A DNA stretch of 64,000 nucleotides from Dawidia cretensis (GTDB taxonomy: Bacteria > Bacteroidota > Bacteroidia > Cytophagales > Cyclobacteriaceae): positions 1-64,000 of the forward strand of contig NZ_JAHESE010000021.1 of the NCBI RefSeq assembly GCF_018598175.1, written 5' to 3'. The notes below the pieces were generated by a model. The model saw nothing but the letters and a program-made list of their open reading frames with translations, made no database searches and was not told where the DNA came from. Shown here in pieces: positions 16,306 to 25,287 of the stretch (its first letter is position 1; the number at the start of each line of letters is the position of its first letter). A program made the position numbers and the translations under genes.

Positions 16306-17712
16306 ATGTCATTTTCTAAAAGGCTTAAATCCTTTTTTCGTCTTCTTTGGAAGGCAATAAAAGGCAGCGAGCAAGACTATACTTCTCTGAATCTGAATCG
16401 CGCCATTTTCTTATTGTCGGTGCCGATGATCCTGGAAATGTCGATGGAGTCGATCTTTGCCCTGGTCGATATTTTCTTTGTGAGCCGGTTGAATGACGTC
16501 GACGCATTGTCAACCATTGGGCTAACGGAGTCGGTATTGGCGCTGATCTACTCTGCGGCGATGGGGCTTAGCATGGGCGCTACCGCCATGGTGGCGCGTC
16601 GCGTGGGCGAAAAGGACATTGCGGGTGCCAGGGTAGCCGGCATGCAGGCTATTTATATAGGCATTGGTTTTTCGATAGTAGTCAGCCTGATCGGTTTATT
16701 TTTTTCCGACGACATTCTACGGCTCATGGGGGGCTCTGAAATTCTTATTCAGCGCAATGTGAGCTACACGCAATGGATGCTTGGCGGTAATATTACGATC
16801 GTGCTCTTGTTCCTGATCAACGGTGTGTTTCGCGGCGCGGGGGATGCTTCGATTGCCATGAAGTCACTGATTCTATCGAACGGTCTGAACATTCTGTTGG
16901 CACCGATCTGTGTCCTAGGCTTCGGGCAGATACCGGGACTCGGTATAAAGGGGGCAGCCATCGCGACGACGGTTAGCCGAGGTTGTGGCGTGCTCTTCCA
17001 ATTATATCACCTATTGAATGGAAAGAGTGTCATGAAGCTAAATCGTGCCAACATGGTCCTGCGGCTTGATATCATTGGACGGCTGTTGAATTTATCCGTT
17101 GGCAGCATTGGCCAGTTCCTGATAGGGGCCACCAGCTGGATGTTTTTGTCACGTCTTGTCAATACGTTTGGTAGTGCGACGTTTGCAGGATATACGCTTG
17201 CCATGCGGGTAATCATATTTGCTATTTTGCCTGCCTGGGGTATGGCGAATGCCGCCGCCACGTTGGTGGGGCAGAACCTCGGGGCTGGTCGTCCTGACCG
17301 TGCCGAGCAGTCAGCCTGGCGGGCAGCATTTCTGAATATGATCTTTCTGGGCGTGGTGACGATCGTGTTTTTTATACTCGCCGATAACATTCTCGGTTTT
17401 TTCACCACCGATGTCGAAGTGTTGCGCAGTGGTATACTGTGTCTGAAGGTCGTGTCGCTGGGCTACATCTTTTACGCGTATGGCATGGTCATTAATCAAT
17501 CTTTCAATGGGGCAGGCGACACCCGTACACCGATCATCATTAACCTGATAGGATTCTGGGCATTTCAAATTCCGTTTGCTTATGTGATGGCCAACGTGTT
17601 GCACACAGGGCCAATAGGTGTGTATTCAGCCATTTCGATTGCTGAATCGGCTATTGCCGTCGCGGCTATTTTGGTATTCCGGCGCGGACGGTGGAAGTCC
17701 GTGAAGATTTAA
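16306..17712 (+). CDS. MATE family efflux transporter
   Basis: A 468-residue multidrug and toxic compound extrusion protein with about twelve membrane helices. The ATG giving MSFSKRL was chosen; the longer frame runs through a T-rich promoter-like region and encodes no family sequence. Recognisable are the N-terminal VPMILEMSMES segment, the AMGLSMGATAMVARRVGE block at the first half and the pseudo-repeat WGMANAAATLVGQNLGAG in the second half. MATE proteins exchange H+ or Na+ for cationic drugs or metabolites across the inner membrane. It is monocistronic and ends at a bidirectional terminator. Substrate cannot be told. Confidence 0.92.
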   Translation: MSFSKRLKSFFRLLWKAIKGSEQDYTSLNLNRAIFLLSVPMILEMSMESIFALVDIFFVSRLNDVDALSTIGLTESVLALIYSAAMGLSMGATAMVARRVGEKDIAGARVAGMQAIYIGIGFSIVVSLIGLFFSDDILRLMGGSEILIQRNVSYTQWMLGGNITIVLLFLINGVFRGAGDASIAMKSLILSNGLNILLAPICVLGFGQIPGLGIKGAAIATTVSRGCGVLFQLYHLLNGKSVMKLNRANMVLRLDIIGRLLNLSVGSIGQFLIGATSWMFLSRLVNTFGSATFAGYTLAMRVIIFAILPAWGMANAAATLVGQNLGAGRPDRAEQSAWRAAFLNMIFLGVVTIVFFILADNILGFFTTDVEVLRSGILCLKVVSLGYIFYAYGMVINQSFNGAGDTRTPIIINLIGFWAFQIPFAYVMANVLHTGPIGVYSAISIAESAIAVAAILVFRRGRWKSVKI

Positions 17713-17729
17713 AGGCGGGACGAAATACA

Positions 17730-17760
17730 AAAGGCTTGCCGATGGGCAAGCCTTTCTTTT
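17730..17760. terminator. Bidirectional terminator
   Basis: AAAGGCTTGCC and GGCAAGCCTTT arms with a GATG loop, T-rich on both exits. It serves the MATE gene on the plus strand and the small coiled-coil gene on the minus strand; the latter's stop codon abuts it. Confidence 0.9.
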
Positions 17761-18040
17761 AGCTTTTCTTGTTGTTGTTAAAGGCGGCCTTAAAGGCGTT
17801 GCCCAGCTCGTCGCCGGCACGCTTCAAGCTTTGCTCCACGTCCTTCCAACGGTCGTTGCTCTCGGCTTCTTTCTTGAGCTTTTCCGCCGACACCCGCAGC
17901 TCTTCAAACTTCCCTTCAAATTCCTTTTTGAGTCTTTCACCGGCCTCTTCGAATTCGACCAGGAATTCATCTACGCGCTTGCCAAAATTCTTGAAGGCCT
18001 TTTCATTTTGGCCCTGGCCCTCTTGGTTATTTTCCGTCAT
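17759..18040 (-). CDS. Small charged coiled-coil protein, unknown
   Basis: A 93-residue soluble protein from the ATG giving MTENNQ; an ATG 11 codons upstream is the alternative. It is almost entirely Lys/Glu-rich helix (residues about 10-85), with heptad-like spacing of Phe, Leu and Val that predicts a coiled coil, and an Asn/Lys-rich tail. No signal peptide. The family is not recognised; similar apolipoprotein-like or phasin-like helices exist but that is only resemblance. It is transcribed away from the micro-lipoprotein and cmk genes. Confidence 0.6.
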   Translation of the reverse strand: MTENNQEGQGQNEKAFKNFGKRVDEFLVEFEEAGERLKKEFEGKFEELRVSAEKLKKEAESNDRWKDVEQSLKRAGDELGNAFKAAFNNNKKS

Positions 18041-18148
18041 ACAGGTAGCAATTTTGTCCAACTTACTAAACAATAACGAAAACGATGGACGTTTGGACGG
18101 AGATTGCGGTTGATTTTCGGAATAACCCGCCGAATTTTCTATTTTTAC

Positions 18149-18307
18149 ATGTCAATCAAAAAGGGATTTATTTTGAGCATCAGACTATTGAAAGTAGCGA
18201 TCCTCGTATCGGCGGTGGTTTTACTGGCCGACGGCTGCGCTTCGTCGCATAAGAACAAGAAATTGAAGCCTGGTAGACCCATTCCTTGTCCTCACAAAGA
18301 CTGCTGA
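18149..18307 (+). CDS. Micro-lipoprotein with CPxxDC tail
   Basis: A 52-residue product from the ATG giving MSIKKGF. It has a hydrophobic signal and a lipobox ADGC, leaving a mature peptide of only about 24 residues that is basic and ends in IPCPHKDC. The last base of its TGA is the first base of the cmk ATG, so the two are probably translationally coupled. A TATTTTTA box lies immediately before the ATG, which would leave almost no leader. Function unknown; the two terminal cysteines suggest a disulphide or metal site. Confidence 0.6.
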   Translation: MSIKKGFILSIRLLKVAILVSAVVLLADGCASSHKNKKLKPGRPIPCPHKDC

Positions 18308-19026
18308 TGAACTTACGAAAAATAGTCATTGCTATAGACGGATACTCTGCCTGTGGTAAAAGCACTACGGCTAAGCTGGTGGCCGCTATCCTGGGCTATA
18401 AGTATATCGACACCGGCGCCATGTACCGGGCCGTAACGGTCTATTTTCTCGAACACCATATCTCGCTTACCAACCCGAAAGAGATTGCCCGTGCGCTGGA
18501 GCAAATACATGTATCGTTCAAAGTCAACGCGCACAACGTGTCGGAGACTTACCTGAACGGACTGAGCGTGGAGAAAGAGATTCGAAAGATGAAGATCTCC
18601 AACAACGTAAGCCAGGTCAGCGCACTGAAAGAGGTGCGGACAGCCATGGTGGAGCAGCAACGCCGCATGGGCAAGGAACGTGGTGTGGTGATGGACGGTC
18701 GCGACATCGGCACGGTGGTGTTTCCGAATGCCGAGCTGAAGCTGTTTATGACCGCCGATATGCTGGTGCGTGCCACACGCCGCCAGCAGGAGCTGATGGA
18801 GAAAGGGCAACTGGTCGAGTTGGACAAAGTGATCGAAAACATCGAACAACGCGACCTGCTGGACACCACGCGCGCCGAAAGCCCGTTGCGTAAAGCAGAC
18901 GATGCCACCGTGATCGATACCACGTATGTCAGCATCGACGAGCAGGTAGACGAAGCGGTGCGACTGGCGGTCACCAAAATTCTGACGCCGGTATCAACAC
19001 ACACGCACGCGAAGCAACTAGTCTAA
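18307..19026 (+). CDS. cmk: Cytidylate kinase
   Basis: Phosphorylates CMP and dCMP with ATP. The 239-residue product begins MNLRKIVIAIDG; an upstream in-frame ATG would overlap the micro-lipoprotein gene more deeply and gives no family sequence. The P-loop GYSACGKST is at residues 12-20, followed by the conserved YIDTGAMYRA and the DGRDIGT block. The start codon overlaps the preceding stop by one base (TGATG). DUF502 gene follows 83 bases downstream on the same strand. Confidence 0.95.
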   Translation: MNLRKIVIAIDGYSACGKSTTAKLVAAILGYKYIDTGAMYRAVTVYFLEHHISLTNPKEIARALEQIHVSFKVNAHNVSETYLNGLSVEKEIRKMKISNNVSQVSALKEVRTAMVEQQRRMGKERGVVMDGRDIGTVVFPNAELKLFMTADMLVRATRRQQELMEKGQLVELDKVIENIEQRDLLDTTRAESPLRKADDATVIDTTYVSIDEQVDEAVRLAVTKILTPVSTHTHAKQLV

Positions 19027-19109
19027 TACTCACGACAAACGCCCGGCGCTTTCACTTCCGCTCTCGCTCTCACACTGTTTCGGCTGGGCGGCCTCGTAAT
19101 ACTGTATCC

Positions 19110-19673
19110 ATGGATAATACTTTTCGACGCATCATCCGCTACTTTTTCAGTGGGACGGTCTTTATTGTCCCGTTGGTGGCCACGGCCTATTTCATCTTTA
19201 TATCTTTTAGCTGGCTCGACAGCCTGCTCATGCTGCCGTACCCCGGTCTCGGCTTTGCCATCATCCTCGTCGCCATTACCGGCTTTGGCTACCTCACGAC
19301 CAACTTCGCCTTCAAGACCCTGAGCGATTGGCTTGACCACGGCATGAATAAGATTCCGCTGGTGAAACTTATTTACTCGGCGGTGAAAGATTTGCTGGGG
19401 GCGTTTGTGGGCGACAAGAAGAAATTTAATAAGCCGGTGCTCGTGCGGATCAATAAAGATAATAATTTGTATCAGATCGGGTTTATCACGCAAAACGATT
19501 TGAGCGAGTTGGGGTTAGATGACATGGTAGTGGTATATTTTCCACATTCGTATGCCTTTTCGGGGTATCATTACTTTGTACCCAGGGAGAATATCAAGCC
19601 GTTAAATATATCCGGACCCGTGGCGATGAAGTTTATTGTGTCGGGGGGCGTTAGCGGATTTAAGGATCATTAA
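19110..19673 (+). CDS. DUF502 family membrane protein
   Basis: A 187-residue inner-membrane protein with two helices (about residues 11-33 and 45-67), then the family-typical soluble part beginning near IPLVKLIYSAVKDL and containing a PHSYAFSGYHYFVP segment. The molecular role of DUF502 proteins is not settled. It may be read from the cmk promoter. A strong terminator follows. Confidence 0.85.
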   Translation: MDNTFRRIIRYFFSGTVFIVPLVATAYFIFISFSWLDSLLMLPYPGLGFAIILVAITGFGYLTTNFAFKTLSDWLDHGMNKIPLVKLIYSAVKDLLGAFVGDKKKFNKPVLVRINKDNNLYQIGFITQNDLSELGLDDMVVVYFPHSYAFSGYHYFVPRENIKPLNISGPVAMKFIVSGGVSGFKDH

Positions 19674-19690
19674 CCGGTTCTTACCAAAAG

Positions 19691-19724
19691 AAAAGGCCGT
19701 CCCTGGAAAGAGACGGCCTTTTTT
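19691..19724 (+). terminator. Terminator of cmk-DUF502 unit
   Basis: AAGGCCGTC and GACGGCCTT arms followed by TTTTTT, about 20 bases after the DUF502 stop codon. Confidence 0.88.
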
Positions 19725-19748
19725 ATGTCGTGTACTTTAACCGTTGTA

Positions 19749-20297
19749 TTACAGTTTCAGCGTTACACCCAGTACGAGCGGGGAGAGGCCGATGCCGAGC
19801 TCGCCGTAGCCGGCGAAGTTGGGAGCGAAGTAGTAACGTGCACCCGCGTGGATACCCGTGCGGAGGCCGCCGTCATAGTCGTCATCGTCGTAGCCAGCGC
19901 CATCATAGTCGTTGCTGGAGCTTACAAAGCCCAGGAATGCACCAGCATAAGGGTCGAAATTGGGGTTGGTCACACCAAAAAGCTTTGCGAAGTGATACGA
20001 GGCACGTGCGCCGATATCGATGAAATTATAACCGATGTCGTAGCGGTTGCCAGCATAGCCCCAGTCATTCTCCCAGTGGGTGTATGCAAAGTAGCCACCA
20101 ATCCCGAGTTCAGGAGTAACTGAATATTCTGCATTTATGTTTAGTGATACACCACCGGCATAATAATAGCCGAAGCCAACACCTGCGTTCAGGAGGAGGT
20201 TGCCTTTGTCAAGTTCTGCTTGTGCGCTGGCTCCCTGGTACGAGAAGGAAGCTACTAATATGGCCAGTAGTGCCAGTAAACGAGTTTCTTTTTTCAT
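19749..20297 (-). CDS. Outer-membrane beta-barrel protein
   Basis: A 182-residue protein from the ATG giving MKKETR, with a signal peptide cleaved around GASAQ (residue 25). The mature part alternates short amphipathic strands rich in Tyr, Gly and Phe and ends in VTLKL, as expected of an eight-stranded barrel of the OmpW/OmpA-like superfamily. One loop (about residues 127-143) is a run of Asp, Tyr and Gly. Function unknown. It is flanked by a plus-strand terminator on one side and 220 bases of non-coding DNA upstream. Confidence 0.75.
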   Translation of the reverse strand: MKKETRLLALLAILVASFSYQGASAQAELDKGNLLLNAGVGFGYYYAGGVSLNINAEYSVTPELGIGGYFAYTHWENDWGYAGNRYDIGYNFIDIGARASYHFAKLFGVTNPNFDPYAGAFLGFVSSSNDYDGAGYDDDDYDGGLRTGIHAGARYYFAPNFAGYGELGIGLSPLVLGVTLKL

Positions 20298-20517
20298 AAA
20301 GTGAGTTTTGTTTCTTCGCGAAATTAGAAAAACGTGCCAATAAAGAAGTGTTCGCCACATGAAAATGTAGCGATTCTATCGAAATATTACCTGAAAGGGT
20401 GAGGCCGTTCTCACGGTTTTCCGGTAGATTGATCAATGGTGCAACCCTCTATAGCATCTTTGCGTTTATGCGTTTTTTATTACGCAAACGATACTTTACC
20501 TGCTACTCACGAGATGC

Positions 20518-21696
20518 TTATGCGTTGATAACGCCCGAGCCGATCAGCTCTTCGTCTTCATACCAGGCTACGAATTGACCCGGGGTAATGCTTTTTGTTG
20601 GTTTTTCAAAAATAACATACAGCCCTTCCGCACGCTTGTACAGGGTACACTTCGCCAGGGGCTGACGGTAACGTATACGCGCCATATAGTCGCGCGATTC
20701 GCCGACAGCCAATTGCAGATCGGGACGTATCCAATGCTCGTCGGCATTGGGTACAAAGAGTCCCTGGCGGTATAGACCGGGGTGATCTTCGCCCATGCCG
20801 GTATAGATAATATTTTTATCGGTGTCGGTGCCGATGACAAACAAAGGTTCGGGAAAGCCGCCGATGTTAAGCCCCTTGCGCTGGCCGATGGTATAATAAT
20901 GCGCACCGTTGTGATCGCCCACCACGTTGCCGGCTTCGGGCGCCATGGTATACGGCGTGGTCAGGGCCACGAGGTCGTCGTGCGCATAGCCATTCCGGAA
21001 GGAGGTAGCCTCCGCCGGTATATTCACCACCTTGCCTTTCCTGGGCCCCAATCGTTGTTGCAGGAATTCGGGCAGGTGCACTTTACCCACAAAGCATAAT
21101 CCTTGCGAGTCCTTTTTATCCGCCGTTACCAAACCGGCTTCTTTCGCCATGGCACGCACTTCGGGCTTCAGTAACTCGCCGATGGGAAAGAGCGAGCGCG
21201 ACAGTTGTTCTTGTGTCAACTGACACAGAAAATAGCTTTGGTCTTTGTTCGGATCCTTTCCGGCCAGTAACTGGTACGTTGTATGGCCGTTTGCTTCGGC
21301 CACCCCGCGCCGGCAGTAGTGACCCGTGGCGACAAAGTCGGCGCCGAGCTTGAGCGCCGCGTTCAGGAATACGTCGAACTTGATCTCGCGGTTGCAAAGC
21401 ACGTCCGGGTTGGGGGTGCGGCCGCGCTGGTATTCGTTGAACATATAGTCCACGATGCGGGCCTTGTATTGCTCGCTCAGGTCGATGGCCTGAAACGGTA
21501 TGCCGAGATGCTGCGCCACGATCATGGCGTCGTTGCTGTCGTCAATCCAGGGACACTCGTCACTGATCGTGACGGAGTCGTCATGCCAGTTCTTCATGAA
21601 CATGCCAATCACTTCATATCCCTGCTGCAGGAGCAAATACGCGGCAACACTGGAATCTACCCCACCCGACAAACCGACAACAACACGCTTTTTCAT
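20518..21696 (-). CDS. mnmA: tRNA-specific 2-thiouridylase
   Basis: Thiolates uridine 34 of tRNAs for Lys, Glu and Gln. The 392-residue protein carries the PP-loop GLSGGVDSS at residues 8-16, the first catalytic Cys in [12 protein letters not shown] and the second in GLCFVGKV, in the order expected. It is slightly longer than most MnmA proteins (360-370). It lies 32 bases downstream of the TlpA-like gene on the same strand and may share its transcript. Confidence 0.95.
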   Translation of the reverse strand: MKKRVVVGLSGGVDSSVAAYLLLQQGYEVIGMFMKNWHDDSVTISDECPWIDDSNDAMIVAQHLGIPFQAIDLSEQYKARIVDYMFNEYQRGRTPNPDVLCNREIKFDVFLNAALKLGADFVATGHYCRRGVAEANGHTTYQLLAGKDPNKDQSYFLCQLTQEQLSRSLFPIGELLKPEVRAMAKEAGLVTADKKDSQGLCFVGKVHLPEFLQQRLGPRKGKVVNIPAEATSFRNGYAHDDLVALTTPYTMAPEAGNVVGDHNGAHYYTIGQRKGLNIGGFPEPLFVIGTDTDKNIIYTGMGEDHPGLYRQGLFVPNADEHWIRPDLQLAVGESRDYMARIRYRQPLAKCTLYKRAEGLYVIFEKPTKSITPGQFVAWYEDEELIGSGVINA

Positions 21697-21728
21697 GGAA
21701 ATAAAAGGATACGTCCCCGAAAGGACTA

Positions 21729-22988
21729 TTACCTGGAAGAAGTCAAATTCTCGCGCAAAAGTTCATTCACTGTTTCATTAAACTTCTGAATGCCTTGCTC
21801 GTAATAAATGCCCGTGCCGGGACCGGAGTAGCCAGTATGGATCTTCTTTACCTTGCCGTCGCGGCCGATAAAGATCGTCGTTGGAAACGCCACGACCTTA
21901 TTCAGCATCGGCAGTGTTTCGGCCGCTTTGACCTTATCGTTCGTACCGGCTATAGCAAAATCGTATTTCACATCATACTTCGCAATCATCTTTTTTACGC
22001 GATTGCTGGCATAGTCAAAATCCGGCTTGCGCTCATACGCCAGGCCGATGATCTCCACACCGCGCGGGTGATTTTCGTTATACCACGGCACGAGAAATTT
22101 TGTCTCGTCCATGCAGTTGGGACACCAGGTGCCAAACATTTGTAGAATGACGACTTTGTTTTTATACTTCTCGTCGTCGAGGCTGATCTTCTTGCCGTTC
22201 ACGTCGGGGAAGCTGAATTCAATTTTTTCATAGCCCGGTTTCAGGAAGGTGAGCGACTCGGGATCGGGCAGTGCAGCCTGCTCATTCTTCTGCGCTTCCC
22301 AGCGTTCGTTCCACGTCTTACCGGAAATGTACTCGCCGTTTAGTGCGCCGTCTTCCTTCTTCGTGGCGCGGAAGATATAGGCGTGGTTGCCGTCGAAGGT
22401 GCTGAGCTGCAGTTGACCGTCCGCTACGTTGCCTTCCAGGTAGCGGTAGTCGCCCGTGGGGGTGAGGAAGGTGCCGGTGGCACTGTCGCCTTGCTGGTGA
22501 AATATACCTACGGCGAGGGTCGTGTCGGTGTCGTTTACAAACGTGACGCTATACTTGCCGCTAAAGTCGGGTACGTTGTTGGGGTCTTTGCCTTTCTCAA
22601 AACGATGCGTCTGCCCATAGACGGCCACGAACGGTACGCGCGAGTTCTTGTCGTAGTTTTTGACGAATTCGCCGCGCAGCGTGTCGCCTGTGATGCGGGC
22701 TTTGATGTTGGCATCGAAGATGTGCAGAGCGATGTCGACGGAGTCGTTCGCGACGGTGATTTCGTCCAGCAGTAAGCGCTCGTCAGCGTTGCGCAGATAG
22801 GCGTCGACGCCGCCTTTTTTGTTGCTTACTACCTCGAAGTTAAAGGGCAACTGCTGTCCTTGCAGCTCGAGCGTAGCGCGCCAGGCGCCGGTCTTGAGCG
22901 TAGCGGGTGAATGTGACGGTGGCGTGCAGGCGGCCAGGGAAACGAGCAATGGAGCGACGGCAAGGAGCTTTTTCATGGACGTGGTCAT
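21729..22988 (-). CDS. TlpA-like thioredoxin lipoprotein
   Basis: A 419-residue exported protein with a lipobox LAAC (Cys21). Residues about 30-240 form a beta-rich N-terminal region of the kind found in Bacteroidota thioredoxin lipoproteins. Residues 255-415 are a TlpA/AhpC-TSA thioredoxin fold with the redox motif WCPNC at 288-292 and a cis-proline in VVAFPTTIF. It likely works as a periplasmic thiol-disulphide reductase or oxidoreductase, anchored to a membrane. The substrate is not evident; mnmA directly downstream is probably just co-transcribed. An alternative start is the ATG four codons in. Confidence 0.87.
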   Translation of the reverse strand: MTTSMKKLLAVAPLLVSLAACTPPSHSPATLKTGAWRATLELQGQQLPFNFEVVSNKKGGVDAYLRNADERLLLDEITVANDSVDIALHIFDANIKARITGDTLRGEFVKNYDKNSRVPFVAVYGQTHRFEKGKDPNNVPDFSGKYSVTFVNDTDTTLAVGIFHQQGDSATGTFLTPTGDYRYLEGNVADGQLQLSTFDGNHAYIFRATKKEDGALNGEYISGKTWNERWEAQKNEQAALPDPESLTFLKPGYEKIEFSFPDVNGKKISLDDEKYKNKVVILQMFGTWCPNCMDETKFLVPWYNENHPRGVEIIGLAYERKPDFDYASNRVKKMIAKYDVKYDFAIAGTNDKVKAAETLPMLNKVVAFPTTIFIGRDGKVKKIHTGYSGPGTGIYYEQGIQKFNETVNELLRENLTSSR

Positions 22989-23074
22989 GCTTGGGAAAAC
23001 ACAAAAATGCTACAAATGATTTAGAATTCGCCAATAAGTGGGATTTTTGGATGCAAAATGGAGCACTCAAACGT

Positions 23075-24214
23075 ATGTTTCAGGATCTAAAGATCGTCGA
23101 GCTGGCCTCCGTGCTGGCAGGCCCCAGCGTGGGTCAATTTTTTGCCGAGCTGGGCGCCACCGTCGTGAAAGTCGAAAATCCCCGCCAGGGCGGCGATGTG
23201 ACCCGCACCTGGAAAGCCGCGGGTGAAGCGACTGACGACCGCTCCGCCTACTTCTGCTCCGCCAACTGGGGCAAACAGTCCGTCGCGCTCGACCTGACAC
23301 AGGCCCGCGACCGGCAGGTGGTCGACGGCCTTCTGCGCGAAGCCGACATCGTGATCGCGAGCTACAAACCCGGCGATGCCGAAAAGCTCGGGGTGGATTA
23401 TGCCACCTTGTCACAGCGCTATCCGCGATTGATCTACGGCCAGATCACCGGCTATGGTGCTACCGACCCGCGCGTAGGCTACGACGCTGTACTGCAAGCC
23501 GAAGCAGGCTTTATGTACATGAATGGTGAGCCCGGCGGCCCGTCGCTCAAGATGCCGGTAGCCCTCGTTGACGTGCTGGCCGCGCATCATCTCAAGGAAG
23601 GATTGCTGTTGGCCTTGTTGAACCGGTATCGCACCGGGCAGGGCGCGCTGGTAGAAGTATCGTTGTGGCAGGCGGCTGTGTCATCGCTGGTGAATCAGGC
23701 AACCAACTGGCTGGTAGCGGGCAAGCTGCCGCAGAAGCAGGGTTCAGCGCATCCCAACATTGCCCCGTACGGCGATGTGTATAAGACGGCCGACGGCGAA
23801 GAGATTTTAATGGCCGTGGGCAGCGACCGGCAGTTCCGCGACCTCTGCCAGGTGCTGGACATTGCTGCGCTGGCGGATGATTCGCGCTACCGTGACAATA
23901 CCGCGCGTGTGCAGAACCGTTTGACCTTAAATTCTGTTTTGCAGGCACAAATAGGCTTGCGTACAGCGCAGGCACTGATGATGCAGATAAATCAATGGAA
24001 GATCCCTGCCGGATTTATTCACACGCTGCGGCAGGTCTTTGAAGTGCCCGCAGCACAGGAATTGCTCCTGCGGGAGGGAACACTGGCCGGCGTGCGGAAT
24101 GTAGCCGCCACGCTATCGTTTGTAGACCGTAGCACCATCCGCATGACGGCCCCGCCGGCACTGGGGGAGCACACGGACAGGGTGTTGGAACGATTAAATT
24201 CAAACCGCTCGTGA
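23075..24214 (+). CDS. CaiB/BaiF family CoA transferase
   Basis: A class III CoA transferase of 379 residues, started at the ATG giving MFQDLKIVELASVLAGP, the usual family N-terminus; an in-frame ATG eight codons upstream is possible. The catalytic Asp region is seen as GYDAVLQAEAGFM, with the flanking GQITGYG block. These enzymes move CoA between carboxylic acids; the substrate pair cannot be told from sequence. It is divergent from the TlpA-like gene and lies 60 bases ahead of nadA. Confidence 0.88.
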   Translation: MFQDLKIVELASVLAGPSVGQFFAELGATVVKVENPRQGGDVTRTWKAAGEATDDRSAYFCSANWGKQSVALDLTQARDRQVVDGLLREADIVIASYKPGDAEKLGVDYATLSQRYPRLIYGQITGYGATDPRVGYDAVLQAEAGFMYMNGEPGGPSLKMPVALVDVLAAHHLKEGLLLALLNRYRTGQGALVEVSLWQAAVSSLVNQATNWLVAGKLPQKQGSAHPNIAPYGDVYKTADGEEILMAVGSDRQFRDLCQVLDIAALADDSRYRDNTARVQNRLTLNSVLQAQIGLRTAQALMMQINQWKIPAGFIHTLRQVFEVPAAQELLLREGTLAGVRNVAATLSFVDRSTIRMTAPPALGEHTDRVLERLNSNRS

Positions 24215-24274
24215 CGGATTATTCCCGCCATTATTCATTAAACGTTAATTTCGCGTACTATTCACACAATTGAA

Positions 24275-25285
24275 ATGATAACAGAGACACTACCCGCAGC
24301 CGTGGTTGAGGCGCTTCCGAAAAAGGGATTTCTGAATATCCCCGTAGGAAAGGATGTGGACGTCGTAGCGGAGATAAACCGCTTGCGCAAGGAAAAGAAT
24401 GCTGTGATCCTGGCCCACTACTACCAGGAGGGAGCCATTCAGGATATTGCAGACTATGTGGGCGACAGTCTCGGGCTTTCGCAGCAGGCTGCCGCCACCC
24501 AGGCAGATCTGATCGTCTTTGCCGGTGTGCATTTTATGGGTGAGACTGCCAAGATTCTGAACCCCAATAAGAAAGTAGTACTGCCCGATTTGAATGCGGG
24601 TTGCTCTCTGGCCGAGTCGGCAGAGCCCAATGCCTTTCGCGCTTTTCGCGCACAGCACCCCGACCACGTCGTGGTAACATATATCAACTGCTCTGCCGAG
24701 ATCAAGGCCATGAGCGATATCATCTGTACATCGGCCAACGCGGAGAAGATCGTCAACTCCATTCCAAAAGATACCCCTATCATCTTCGCGCCCGACAAAA
24801 ACCTGGGCCGTTACCTGATCAAGAAGACCGGCCGCGACATGTTGTTGTGGGAAGGTGCGTGCATCGTGCACGAGGCGTTCGCCATCGACAAGCTGCTGGA
24901 CCTCGCCAAGCAACATCCGCACGCGCGCATTGTAGCACACCCGGAGTCGGAAGAGCACATTCTAAAGGTGGCCCACTATATCGGGTCGACCACCGGCATG
25001 ATCAACTTCGTGAAGAACGACCCCGCACAGGAATTTATCATCGCCACCGAAGCGGGCATACTGCACCAGATGGCGAAGGAAGTGCCCGGCAAGGACCTGA
25101 TCCCGGCGCCTAGCCATGAGGATAACACCTGCGCGTGCAGCGAGTGTGCGTTCATGCGCATGAATACCCTGGAGAAACTTTACCTCTGCCTGAAATACGA
25201 GCTGCCCGAAATACAGGTGCCGGAAGATATCCGGCTGAAGGCGTTGGTGCCCATCCAGCGCATGCTCGAAATCTCTAAAAGCTAA
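24275..25285 (+). CDS. nadA: Quinolinate synthase
   Basis: Condenses iminoaspartate with dihydroxyacetone phosphate to quinolinate in NAD synthesis, with a [4Fe-4S] cluster. The 336-residue protein shows the [20 protein letters not shown] block at residues 47-66, a cluster Cys110 in NAGCSLAE and the C-terminal CACSEC region. The third ligand is probably the Cys of GACIVHEAF. nadB starts two bases after its stop codon, so they form an operon and the partner enzyme supplies iminoaspartate. Confidence 0.96.
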   Translation: MITETLPAAVVEALPKKGFLNIPVGKDVDVVAEINRLRKEKNAVILAHYYQEGAIQDIADYVGDSLGLSQQAAATQADLIVFAGVHFMGETAKILNPNKKVVLPDLNAGCSLAESAEPNAFRAFRAQHPDHVVVTYINCSAEIKAMSDIICTSANAEKIVNSIPKDTPIIFAPDKNLGRYLIKKTGRDMLLWEGACIVHEAFAIDKLLDLAKQHPHARIVAHPESEEHILKVAHYIGSTTGMINFVKNDPAQEFIIATEAGILHQMAKEVPGKDLIPAPSHEDNTCACSECAFMRMNTLEKLYLCLKYELPEIQVPEDIRLKALVPIQRMLEISKS

Positions 25286-25287
25286 CC

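Noticed and set aside
20459-20492. Inverted repeat TTTGCGT...ACGCAAA downstream of mnmA
   Set aside because: Only seven paired bases with a long loop and no T run; too weak to call a terminator or operator.
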